This document shows positions 25,220 to 32,680 of a stretch of 36,036 bases of DNA, one piece after another; within the stretch, counting starts at the first letter, position 1, and each line of letters starts with the position of its first letter. The translations under genes were made by a program, and so were the position numbers. A model generated the notes under the pieces. It worked only from the letters and a program-made list of their open reading frames with translations. It searched no databases and was not told the DNA's origin. Origin of the DNA: Deltaproteobacteria bacterium Ga0077539 (GTDB taxonomy: Bacteria; Myxococcota_A; Polyangia; Polyangiales; Ga0077539); NCBI GenBank assembly GCA_001465015.1, contig LNEO01000257.1:1-36036 (forward strand), read 5' to 3'.

Positions 25220-26458
25220 ATGACCCATCGCCTTTCGTCGCACCACCCTCGCGCGCTCGCAGCAACGACCGCGCTCGCGGCGACCGTCGCGTTCGTCGCG
25301 CTCTCATCGGCCGCTCCACGGGCCGAGGTCGCGCGGTCCGCCATCCGCCCCGCGCCGAGGGTGCAGCCCACGGAGACAGACATCCTCGCCGTGAGCGCCG
25401 ATCGACGCACGGCGATCGTTCGCGTCCGCAATCCGCGAGAGCGAGGCGTCCTTCCGCGATACCGCTCGATCGAAATCGCCTCGCAGCGCGTCATCACCGA
25501 GTGGACGCTCGGCGCGCGAGACGGCCTCGAGGCCAACGTGTTCTTCGGGCGCACTCGGCGCGACGCCGTCGCAGCCCTGGCCGAAGCGCCCGCGCACCGC
25601 GCGGACATCGAGCGACAGAGCACAGCCCTCGCCAACGCGTCGACCAACAACGACAGCCGCTTCGCCGTCGGCGCCGCGCAGACCGCGTTCAACATCGGCG
25701 ACGACCTCTGGGTGAGCCAGCGCAACGGAAGCGGCGCGCGCCGCGTCTCGAACAACCCGGCCGCGTATGGTCCCGCGATCTCGCCAGACGGCCAGCGCGT
25801 GGCCTTCACGGCGATGGTCGGTCGCCTCGACAACGTCGTGGGCAACTACGTCCTGCACCTTCTCGACCTGCGCGGCAACGCGTTGCCCGTCGCCGCCTCG
25901 GGCACGCGCGACGTCAACCACGAAGACATCGCGTGGAGCGCCACGGGCGAGCACGTCTTCGCGAGAACAGGCTCGGAGCACCCAGAGGGCGGCTGCCTCG
26001 TTCGCGTCGGCGCGCGGCGCCCGTATCACGTCGAGCGCATCGCCTGCGTCGATCGCAGCGAGCGCATCGACTTGGTCGCGTACTCACCGGGTCGACGATG
26101 GGCCGTAGTGCGCGGCGTCCGAGTGCTGCCGAGCGGAGGCGCGCAGCAGTCTCTGCAGTGGGTCAACATGCGAACCGGCCGAGTGACCCACACCGCGCGC
26201 TACCAGGGAAACGGCTCATCGGGCGCGGTCAATGACGCAGGCGTCTACCTCGTTCAATCCAACGGTCAGCGCGCGACGAGGCTCGAGCCCAACTCGCAAA
26301 GCGCTTCGGTCAGCGCCGAGGACATCCCGGTGCCGATCGCGTTCTTCAACGCGGCCTGGCTCGATGACAACCGCTACGTCGTCGGCAACGACGGCAACGT
26401 TCGCGTGATCGATTTGCAGCAAGTGCGCTGGACGCCCGCGCCCTGGCCGCGACTCTGA
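25220..26458 (+). CDS. Exported WD40/TolB-like beta-propeller protein
   Basis: A 412-aa protein, start at ATG 25220 (MTHRLSSHHP), the first Met before a hydrophobic segment (ALAATTALAATVAFVALSSA) that serves as signal peptide or anchor. The remainder carries propeller-like repeats of the TolB/PD40 kind, for example NNPAAYGPAISPDGQRVAFT, DVNHEDIAWSATGEHVFART and RIDLVAYSPGRRWAVVRG. This suggests a periplasmic domain that binds a partner protein or polymer. It stands alone and converges on the lipoprotein gene at 26495. Partner unknown. Confidence 0.75.
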   Translation: MTHRLSSHHPRALAATTALAATVAFVALSSAAPRAEVARSAIRPAPRVQPTETDILAVSADRRTAIVRVRNPRERGVLPRYRSIEIASQRVITEWTLGARDGLEANVFFGRTRRDAVAALAEAPAHRADIERQSTALANASTNNDSRFAVGAAQTAFNIGDDLWVSQRNGSGARRVSNNPAAYGPAISPDGQRVAFTAMVGRLDNVVGNYVLHLLDLRGNALPVAASGTRDVNHEDIAWSATGEHVFARTGSEHPEGGCLVRVGARRPYHVERIACVDRSERIDLVAYSPGRRWAVVRGVRVLPSGGAQQSLQWVNMRTGRVTHTARYQGNGSSGAVNDAGVYLVQSNGQRATRLEPNSQSASVSAEDIPVPIAFFNAAWLDDNRYVVGNDGNVRVIDLQQVRWTPAPWPRL

Positions 26459-26494
26459 CGGCCCGACGCTCGGCAGCGGTCACGGCGCGCTCCG

Positions 26495-28063
26495 TCATTC
26501 AGCGCAGGTTTCTTGAAAGCTCAACGAGACGCGCTCGCGCGTCGGGCGCGATCGAATCGACAAGAGCCCGCGCGCTGAAAGCGCGTCCTCCGAGAAATTC
26601 TCGGACGCCTCGCACCGCTCCGTCGTCCCCTCGACCACGCAAGACCGACCCGTCATCCGAGCCTCGCGCGGGGCGCGACCGAGCACGGACGACAATCGCA
26701 TGGTGGGACTCGTCAGCGGCGCCGCGAAGCGCAGCTCGTGGGTCGCAGCGCTCGTCGGGCTCGGCCAACGATCGGGGGTCGTCTCGATCGTGAAGTTCGT
26801 TCCGCTGCAGTGGCGAAGTCGCAGCCACGGCGCGGGACCTTCGATCGCAGGCATTCCGTAGGACACCTCGCCGCCCACTGGCAAATTGGCGAACGGCGAT
26901 ATCCCCCAGGAGAGGCGCGCCTCGCTGGCCGACCGCGGACGAATTTCGACAGGCCCCCACCACACTTTCTGTCGCGGCGCGGCGCCGCGCAGGACCATCG
27001 CGTACCGCCCCGCGTCGAGCCTCACGGGGAGCATGCCCGCCTCGAGCTCGCCGCCAGACTCGTGTCGACGACGGTCGCAAGACACTACGGCCCAGCTCGC
27101 GTGAAGCGATTCGAACGAAGCGATGCCGACGAAATTCGAGGCTCGAAGCTGAACGTACGCGAGCCGCAGGGTCTGCGGCGCGCGAAGGGAGAAGCGCTCG
27201 ACCATCAGACGAGTCCCGCGGTCCGACTCACACAGCGCTGCCGGCTCGGCCGTGTGAAGCTCTGCTGGCGCCTCGGGATCGCGCGGTCTGCCCGTCTCGA
27301 CGTCGTAGCGATGCTCGTTCACCCACTGGCCGACCTGAATGCTGTCTCCGCCGGCGCAGAGCGCCTCGATCAGCCAGGGACCGATCGTCTCGAGCGTCGA
27401 GGCGTTCGCTCGAAATCGCGTGAGCTCCTCGCGCAGCGCGCGCGCGAACGCGCGGTCGAACCGCGACTCGACGATCGCGCTGCTCTCGCCGGGCTGAGTG
27501 CTGCGATACCACGCGAGGACCTTGTCGACCCCGTGCTCGCGGAGGAGCCACGACGCGAAGGACAGGAGCTCTCCGCCGCGAGTGATCTGCGCGTCTTGGT
27601 CCCATGCTCCGTCCCACAATCCGGCGTTCGGCGTGCCGTCGCCGAGCGCGCTGGCGATCGCAGAGGCGAGCACTTCGGAGCCGCGATGCCAGCGCCAGAG
27701 CATCCCTCGCACCAGCGAGTTGAACGCGGTCTCGCGGGCTCCGACCGACGCCTTGGGCGGAGCCACGCAGCGCTGTCGATAGTCCCGCGGCGCCGAGCAG
27801 CCGTCGCGCTCGCTCTCGGGAAGCAGCAGAAATCGGTGCTTGGCCGCGCCGAACCCGAGCTGGCGCGAGCCGACCGCCACGAGCGCGTCGTCGAGCGCAA
27901 GCGCGGCCGAGCAGACCCGAACGCCCCTCGGGGCGACGATGGTCACGTGCGCGCCGCGGTGTTCGACGGCGTTCGGGACCTTCGGCTCCCATGCACACGA
28001 AATCAAAACAGCGGAAAGCGTGACGAGCGAGCGGCGCACGGGGGCTTCGACAACAGACGGCAT
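26495..28063 (-). CDS. Unknown lipoprotein with helical and beta halves
   Basis: A 522-aa protein with signal peptide and lipobox LISC (Cys23). Residues about 110-240 are helical and include the run WRWHRGSEVLASAIASALGD and LSFASWLLREHG, which faintly recalls peptidase-MA-like proteins, but no HExxH zinc motif is present. The C-terminal half (about 280-522) is beta-rich, with Cys pairs such as SCDRRR and LRHCSGTNF. I do not assign a family. The gene lies 22 bases after the DTGV-repeat lipoprotein on the same strand, so the two are likely co-transcribed. Envelope location is inferred. Confidence 0.72.
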   Translation of the reverse strand: MPSVVEAPVRRSLVTLSAVLISCAWEPKVPNAVEHRGAHVTIVAPRGVRVCSAALALDDALVAVGSRQLGFGAAKHRFLLLPESERDGCSAPRDYRQRCVAPPKASVGARETAFNSLVRGMLWRWHRGSEVLASAIASALGDGTPNAGLWDGAWDQDAQITRGGELLSFASWLLREHGVDKVLAWYRSTQPGESSAIVESRFDRAFARALREELTRFRANASTLETIGPWLIEALCAGGDSIQVGQWVNEHRYDVETGRPRDPEAPAELHTAEPAALCESDRGTRLMVERFSLRAPQTLRLAYVQLRASNFVGIASFESLHASWAVVSCDRRRHESGGELEAGMLPVRLDAGRYAMVLRGAAPRQKVWWGPVEIRPRSASEARLSWGISPFANLPVGGEVSYGMPAIEGPAPWLRLRHCSGTNFTIETTPDRWPSPTSAATHELRFAAPLTSPTMRLSSVLGRAPREARMTGRSCVVEGTTERCEASENFSEDALSARGLLSIRSRPTRERVSLSFQETCAE

Positions 28064-28085
28064 GAAAAGTTCCCGCGGGGCGTCG

Positions 28086-28952
28086 TCAGGGACAGCGCCC
28101 GTAGATCGAGTTGGCGATCAGCCCGCAGCCACCGGTCGTGCAAAACCGCCCCATGCAGCACATCTCGCCGCTGTTGCCGCAGCTGGGAACGCAGAAGTCG
28201 TCTCCGAAATTGCGGCACTGCAGCGAACCGGTGCACCGCGGAGCGGACATCCGACAGGCGTTTTGCTCGCTTCCGAAGCCGATCCCTCGGCACATCACTG
28301 GCCCCGTGGCGAACGCCCTCTGCTCCATGCCCATATCGCATGTGTTGCCGGGACACGCGATCTGTCCTGCGCCGCCGCACTCGCACGTCCGGGTGAGCGG
28401 CCAACAAGAGAGCCCAGCGGCGCACCCGGTGTTCGCCGAGGTCGCGCAGCACGGTTGACCATTGCCTCCGCAGACGCCCGTATCCGGTCGCACGCCCGTA
28501 TCCACGCGAACACCGGTGTCGACGAGCACGCCCGTGTCGACGAGCACGCCCGTATCGACGAGCACACCCGTATCGATGAGCACGCCCGTATCGACTACCA
28601 CGCCCGTGTCCACGCGAACGCCCGTGTCGACCACCACGCCCGTGTCCACGCGAACGCCCGTATCGATGAGCACGCCCGTGTCCGTGATCACTCCGGCATC
28701 GCCAACCACATCGACGCCCGTGTCCACGCCGGTGTCGACCCCTGCATCGACCTCGCTGTCGACCTCCACGGCGGAGTCGATCGACGCGATGTCCTCGGGC
28801 GGTGTGCCGTCCGACGGCGGTTCGAGCCGATCGATGACGGCTCCGTCCGCCGCGCGAAGGGAGGCGTGCGGCAACGCGCACCCCCACAGCGACGCGGCCA
28901 AGACGAGCGCGAGCGAGCGGCCTCGATGCAACGACACGACACCGTGAAACAT
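28086..28952 (-). CDS. Lipoprotein with DTGV hexapeptide repeats and Cys-rich tail
   Basis: A 288-aa protein. A hydrophobic leader ends in a weak lipobox LWGC (Cys25). An acidic linker is followed by about 12 consecutive hexapeptides DTGVxV/I (x = V, R or L), roughly residues 88-160, with two more DTGV units just before. The C-terminal 125 residues hold over 20 Cys (GGNGQPCCATSANTGC, then FCTTGGCGLIANS), a disulfide-rich module seen in many myxobacterial secreted proteins. The repeat probably forms a spacer that holds the Cys module away from the membrane. Its length is likely to vary between strains. No enzymatic motif is seen. Confidence 0.8.
   Translation of the reverse strand: MFHGVVSLHRGRSLALVLAASLWGCALPHASLRAADGAVIDRLEPPSDGTPPEDIASIDSAVEVDSEVDAGVDTGVDTGVDVVGDAGVITDTGVLIDTGVRVDTGVVVDTGVRVDTGVVVDTGVLIDTGVLVDTGVLVDTGVLVDTGVRVDTGVRPDTGVCGGNGQPCCATSANTGCAAGLSCWPLTRTCECGGAGQIACPGNTCDMGMEQRAFATGPVMCRGIGFGSEQNACRMSAPRCTGSLQCRNFGDDFCVPSCGNSGEMCCMGRFCTTGGCGLIANSIYGRCP
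28474..28690. repeat. 18-bp coding minisatellite (DTGVxV)
   Basis: About 12 tandem 18-base units with core ACGCCCGTRTC (plus strand), inside the lipoprotein gene. Units differ mainly in codons 5 and 6 (GTC, CGC, CTC with GTC, ATC). The frame is kept throughout, since 18 is a multiple of three. It is a candidate site for slipped-strand length variation. Confidence 0.9.
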
Positions 28953-29026
28953 CGGTCACAGTATCGCGCGTCTACCGCAGTTCGGCGAAGCGATTCTCCC
29001 CTCGCGCGGCGCGCGGCGAAGGACGC

Positions 29027-30595
29027 CTACAGCCGCTTGGAGCCCGCGACCGCGCCCTCGATGAGCGGGCCGAATCCCTGAAGCGCGGTGCGCTGCATGT
29101 ACAGCAGCATCCCCCGATGGCCGCCGAGCTCCTCGCCGCCGCCCGCGCGGCCGGGGCCGCCGTGCAACAGCTGCGGAAGCACGGTTCCGGGCCCGAGCCA
29201 CCCCGAGCCCATGCGGCTGTTGGCGACGCACACGCGCCCATGATACGCGGCGATCCCAAGCGCGACCTCGGCGCTCACCGCGCGGTCGTCTGTGTACACC
29301 GTGCTGACGAGACCGCCGCCCGCGCGCGCCACGAGCTGCACGCACTCGTCGTTGCTCTCGTAGGGAAGCACGGTCGTCGCGGGCCCGAAGACCTCGTGTT
29401 CGTGCACGATGTTGATTCGATGTGCGTCCTCGGCCAACAAGACGGTCGGCGCGACGAAGTACCCCTTGCCCTCCGGAGCTCCCTTGCCCTGCACCGCGGC
29501 GCTGCCGCCGGTGAGCACCTTCGCGCCCGCTTGAACGAAGCGGTCGAGCCCGGCGCGAACGTCCCTCAGCTGCGCGGCGGTCGCGAGCGGCCCCACCGTC
29601 ACGCCTTCGGCGAAGGGCGAGCCGACGACGCATCCGTACAAGCGCTCGACGAGGTCTTCGCACGCCGCCTCGAGCATCGCCTTGGGGACGAACACCCTGC
29701 GAATCGCCGTGCATTTCTGCCCAGCCTTCTGCGTGATGTCCCGGGCGACGTCCGTGATGAAGAGCAGCCAGGTGTCGCTGCCGCGCTCGACGTCGCTCCC
29801 CAGGATCGCAGCGTTGAGGCTGTCGGCCTCGACGTTGACGCGCACGGCGTGGTCGATGACGTTCTTCTTCGAGCGCAGCATCGCGCCGGTGGAGCCCGCG
29901 CCGGTGAACGCGAGGACGTCTTGCGGTCCCAGTCGATCGATGAGGTCTCCGCTGGGGCCTGCGATCATTTGCAGCGCGCCCTCGGGAAGCGCGCCCGACG
30001 CCACGAGCGCCTCGGTCATTCGCACGGTCAGCATCGCCGTCGCCGTCGCGGGCTTGGAGATCACGGGCATGCCCGCGAGCCACGCGCACGCGGCTTTCTC
30101 GGCGAGACCCCAGGCGGGAAAATTGAACGCGTTGACGTGCACCGCCACCCCGCGCCGCGGGACGAGCACGTGCTGTCCGCTCACGCGCGAGGAGCGCCCG
30201 AGGCTGATCGGCTCGCCGTCGCTGAAGAACGTCGCGTCTCCGAGCGACTTGCCCAGCTCGCCGTACGCAGCGAGCGTGCCGGAGGCGCCGTCGACGTCGA
30301 ACTTCGCGTCCGAGCGGGTATTTCCCGCGTTTTTCATGCCGCTCTCGATGAGCTCGTCGCGCTTGCTGTGAATCGCGCGCGACAGGGCGAGCAGCATCTC
30401 TCCGCGCTGCGCGAAGGTCATCGCGCGCAGCGCAGCTCCGCCCTTGCTCGCGCCGTACGCGCGCGCGCCGCCGAAGTCCAAGCCCTCGGTCGAGGTCGTC
30501 GCGAGCGCTTCTTCGGTGCTCGGGTCGTAGAGCGTCTGGCCCTTTCCTTCACCGGACACCCACTGGCCGGCGAGATAGCTCTTCAGCGCTTCCAT
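29027..30595 (-). CDS. PaaZ/BoxD-like aldehyde dehydrogenase
   Basis: A 522-aa NAD(P)-dependent aldehyde dehydrogenase. ATG 30595 is chosen over ATG 30613 because a GAGGG site lies seven bases upstream. Catalytic features are NAFNFPAWG (Asn158), KPATATA (Lys181), the cofactor segment FTGAGSTGAML, NVEADSLN (Glu256) and AGQKCTAIRR (nucleophile Cys295). The sequence is of the type found in the dehydrogenase half of PaaZ and in BoxD (3,4-dehydroadipyl-CoA semialdehyde dehydrogenase), but it has no MaoC hydratase domain. It would oxidise a CoA-linked semialdehyde in ring-cleavage pathways of phenylacetate or benzoate. No other paa or box genes are here, so the pathway is unproven. It follows the aminotransferase gene by 41 bases. 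Confidence 0.85.
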   Translation of the reverse strand: MEALKSYLAGQWVSGEGKGQTLYDPSTEEALATTSTEGLDFGGARAYGASKGGAALRAMTFAQRGEMLLALSRAIHSKRDELIESGMKNAGNTRSDAKFDVDGASGTLAAYGELGKSLGDATFFSDGEPISLGRSSRVSGQHVLVPRRGVAVHVNAFNFPAWGLAEKAACAWLAGMPVISKPATATAMLTVRMTEALVASGALPEGALQMIAGPSGDLIDRLGPQDVLAFTGAGSTGAMLRSKKNVIDHAVRVNVEADSLNAAILGSDVERGSDTWLLFITDVARDITQKAGQKCTAIRRVFVPKAMLEAACEDLVERLYGCVVGSPFAEGVTVGPLATAAQLRDVRAGLDRFVQAGAKVLTGGSAAVQGKGAPEGKGYFVAPTVLLAEDAHRINIVHEHEVFGPATTVLPYESNDECVQLVARAGGGLVSTVYTDDRAVSAEVALGIAAYHGRVCVANSRMGSGWLGPGTVLPQLLHGGPGRAGGGEELGGHRGMLLYMQRTALQGFGPLIEGAVAGSKRL

Positions 30596-30602
30596 CTTCG
30601 AT

Positions 30603-30607
30603 CCCTC
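30603..30607 (-). promoter_or_regulatory. Ribosome-binding site deciding the ALDH start
   Basis: GAGGG on the minus strand, seven bases before ATG 30595. The in-frame ATG at 30613 has its purine stretch (AGAGGAA) only two bases away, too close for normal use, so 30595 is favoured. Confidence 0.55.
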
Positions 30608-30636
30608 TTTCATTTCCTCTTGCAGACGCTTTGCTC

Positions 30637-31842
30637 TTAGAGACACTCGTCGAGCGCGCGCACGAGGGCGCCGACGTCTCGCTCGGCCACGCTGCACAGC
30701 GCGACGCGCAACGATCCCGGCCCGGGAACGACGAACACCCCGCGCTCGATCAGCTTCTCCATCGCCCCTTTGGGGTCCTTCGCGAACACCGTCACGAAGA
30801 ACCCTCCGTCGTACCGGGGGTACACGAGCTTCGTTGCGCTCGCAGCGGCGTTGAACGCGCGCACCCGACCGTCGAGCAGCGCGATCAACCGCGCCCGCTC
30901 GGCGCGCACCTTCGCGTCGAGCGTCGCGTCCGTCAGGCAGCGCTTGACCGCGTCCATCCCCGACGCGTTGCAGTTGCTCCACGTCCCGCGACACGCGTAG
31001 CTGAGCGCGCGCTGCGCGGCGCTGCGCTGCGACTCGTCGCGGGTGCACGCGATGAGGGCGCCGACGCGCTGCCCGTAGAGCCCGAAGCCCTTCGAGCCGG
31101 ACCACGCGAAGCACACGAGCCCCTTGTCCGCGACGGGCTCGAGGTACTTCAAGAACCCGGTCGTATCCTTGGCGAACGCCAGGTACGCCACGTCCGCCAT
31201 CACGGTCGTCGGAACCTTCGCGCTCGTTCGCACGAGCGCATCCCGAACCGCCTCCCACTCGCCGCTCGTCATCGAGTAGCCCGTCGGGTTGTGGCAGGGG
31301 TCGTTGAGAAACACCAGCACGCGGCCCTGCGTCCTGGCGTTGTCGTCGAGCGCGGCCTCGAACGCCGCGACGTCGAAGCCGCGCGACTCGGTGAACATGT
31401 TGAACGTGCTCACCTTGCGCTCGTGCTCGTCGGCGATCGTCGCGTAAGGGCCCCAGTAGAACGAAGAAGTCAGGATGGACTGCCCGCGCTCGGAGAACGT
31501 GCTGATGCCGTGGCGCAGCGCGCCGGTGCCTCCGGGCGTAGCGGCGCTGACGGCGATGTCGCCGAGCGACGAAGAGCCCAACAGGTCCGCGCGAACCGCC
31601 TGCAAAAAAGCAGGGTCTCCCGCGATCGGCGCGTAGCCGGCGGCCTTGGTCGCAGGCACCGAGCGCAGCGCCTCGATCACCGTCGGCAAGATCGCGAGCG
31701 TCCCGTCGTCCTCGAGCAAGGCGCCGACGGTCGCGTTGATCACCGCGTCGCCTTTCGCTCTGCGCTCTTGCGCCTGCGCGTTGAGCGCGAAGATGGGGTC
31801 GTTTCCGGGGCGGTCGGCGTTGCGGTCGGGGAGGAGCTGCAC
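30637..31842 (-). CDS. Class I aromatic/aspartate-type aminotransferase
   Basis: A 401-aa PLP-dependent fold-type I aminotransferase. PLP lysine is K251 in SGSKGFGLYGQRVG, the pattern of the aspartate/aromatic (AspC/TyrB) subfamily. Cofactor-ring residues HNPTG (N185) and ADVAY (D217, Y220) are present, and an Arg near the C-terminus (GSLRVAL) should bind the substrate carboxylate. GTG 31842 is taken as start, as no ATG occurs before the in-frame stop upstream. It is about the usual family length. Together with the dehydrogenase 41 bases downstream it may belong to phenylalanine/tyrosine breakdown, but substrate preference cannot be read. Confidence 0.85.
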   Translation of the reverse strand: MQLLPDRNADRPGNDPIFALNAQAQERRAKGDAVINATVGALLEDDGTLAILPTVIEALRSVPATKAAGYAPIAGDPAFLQAVRADLLGSSSLGDIAVSAATPGGTGALRHGISTFSERGQSILTSSFYWGPYATIADEHERKVSTFNMFTESRGFDVAAFEAALDDNARTQGRVLVFLNDPCHNPTGYSMTSGEWEAVRDALVRTSAKVPTTVMADVAYLAFAKDTTGFLKYLEPVADKGLVCFAWSGSKGFGLYGQRVGALIACTRDESQRSAAQRALSYACRGTWSNCNASGMDAVKRCLTDATLDAKVRAERARLIALLDGRVRAFNAAASATKLVYPRYDGGFFVTVFAKDPKGAMEKLIERGVFVVPGPGSLRVALCSVAERDVGALVRALDECL

Positions 31843-32091
31843 GGCGCCGAGCGTTCTGCCATCGAGCGCGCTCCGTTGTCATCAGCCGTCGCTACGATCC
31901 GAGCACTTCCAACGGCTCCGCCTACGGCTGGCTCCACGCAAAGCGGAGGCACCCGTCGGGGATTCCAGGAGAATGCTCGCGGCGCGGAGTCCTTTCCGGC
32001 GGGCGTCGCGAGAAGGCCGCGCGTGCCTCGTTGTCGTACGGTTGTTCGGTCGCGCGCTCGGATGGGCTCCGAAGCTGGTATAAACCCCGAC

Positions 32092-32652
32092 ATGCGGCGA
32101 TATTCTCCGTTGGTTTCGCTCACGTTGGCCTCGACGCTCGCGCTCGGCGGCTGCCCTGGAGCGATCGACGAGGCCATGTTTCTCGCGTCCCGAGACGGCG
32201 GAGGGCGGCCCGACATCGTCGAGGCAGACGGCGGCGGCCCCATGTGCCCGCCCGACGTCCGACGCGATTTGGTCATCGCCCGCTGCGCGACGGCGGGGTG
32301 TCACACCACGATGGACCGCGTCGCCGCCCTCGACCTCGAGTCCGACAACCTCGGCTCGCGGCTGATCAACGTGCGAGCTTCGACGACGGGCTCGTGCGCC
32401 AATCGCATGCTCGTCACGATCAACGGCGCGACGGTCGACGGAGTGTTCTTCAACAAGCTCACCGAGACGCCGAGCTGCGGCTTGCGCATGCCCCTCGGCG
32501 CCCGCGTGATGCCGCTCACCGAGCAAGAGATCGAGTGCCTCCGCGGGTACATGCGCACCCTGATGGCCGGGACCGCCGACGGAGGAACAGGGATGGACGC
32601 CAGCGTCCCTGCCGACAGCGGCCGCGCCGACGCGCGATCGTCCGGCGGCTGA
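32092..32652 (+). CDS. Lipoprotein with cytochrome-c-like CATAGCH motif
   Basis: A 186-aa protein from ATG 32092 with lipobox LGGC (Cys21). The core, residues about 48-160, begins VIARCATAGCHTT and ends in CGLRMPLGARVMPLTEQEIECLRGYM. This resembles the planctomycete-type cytochrome c domain (a heme motif followed by CG.xMP and an EIx(6)W/Y helix). The heme box is C-x4-CH rather than C-x2-CH, which is rare, so heme attachment is doubtful; the extra Cys may form disulfides instead. The tail is Asp/Ala/Ser-rich. It sits alone, divergent from the aminotransferase and convergent with the next gene. Confidence 0.72.
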   Translation: MRRYSPLVSLTLASTLALGGCPGAIDEAMFLASRDGGGRPDIVEADGGGPMCPPDVRRDLVIARCATAGCHTTMDRVAALDLESDNLGSRLINVRASTTGSCANRMLVTINGATVDGVFFNKLTETPSCGLRMPLGARVMPLTEQEIECLRGYMRTLMAGTADGGTGMDASVPADSGRADARSSGG

Positions 32653-32666
32653 GGGCCTGTCCGGCT

Positions 32667-32680
32667 CTGAGCGCGCTCAG
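32667..32680. terminator. Palindrome between convergent genes
   Basis: CTGAGCGCGCTCAG is a perfect 14-base palindrome that includes the stop codon of the minus-strand gene, 15 bases past the plus-strand stop. It has no loop as written, so hairpin formation would need to open the centre. Weak candidate for a shared terminator. Confidence 0.25.

Noticed and set aside
28474..28690. CRISPR array
   Set aside because: The 18-bp units are directly adjacent with no unique spacers and keep an open frame inside a lipoprotein gene.
28474..28690. RTX-type calcium-binding repeats
   Set aside because: The unit is six residues (DTGVxV), not the GGxGxDxxx nonapeptide.
30596..31882. Fusion of the aldehyde dehydrogenase frame with upstream sequence into a 951-aa protein
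   Set aside because: The added part is the shadow of the aminotransferase gene; a ribosome site precedes ATG 30595.
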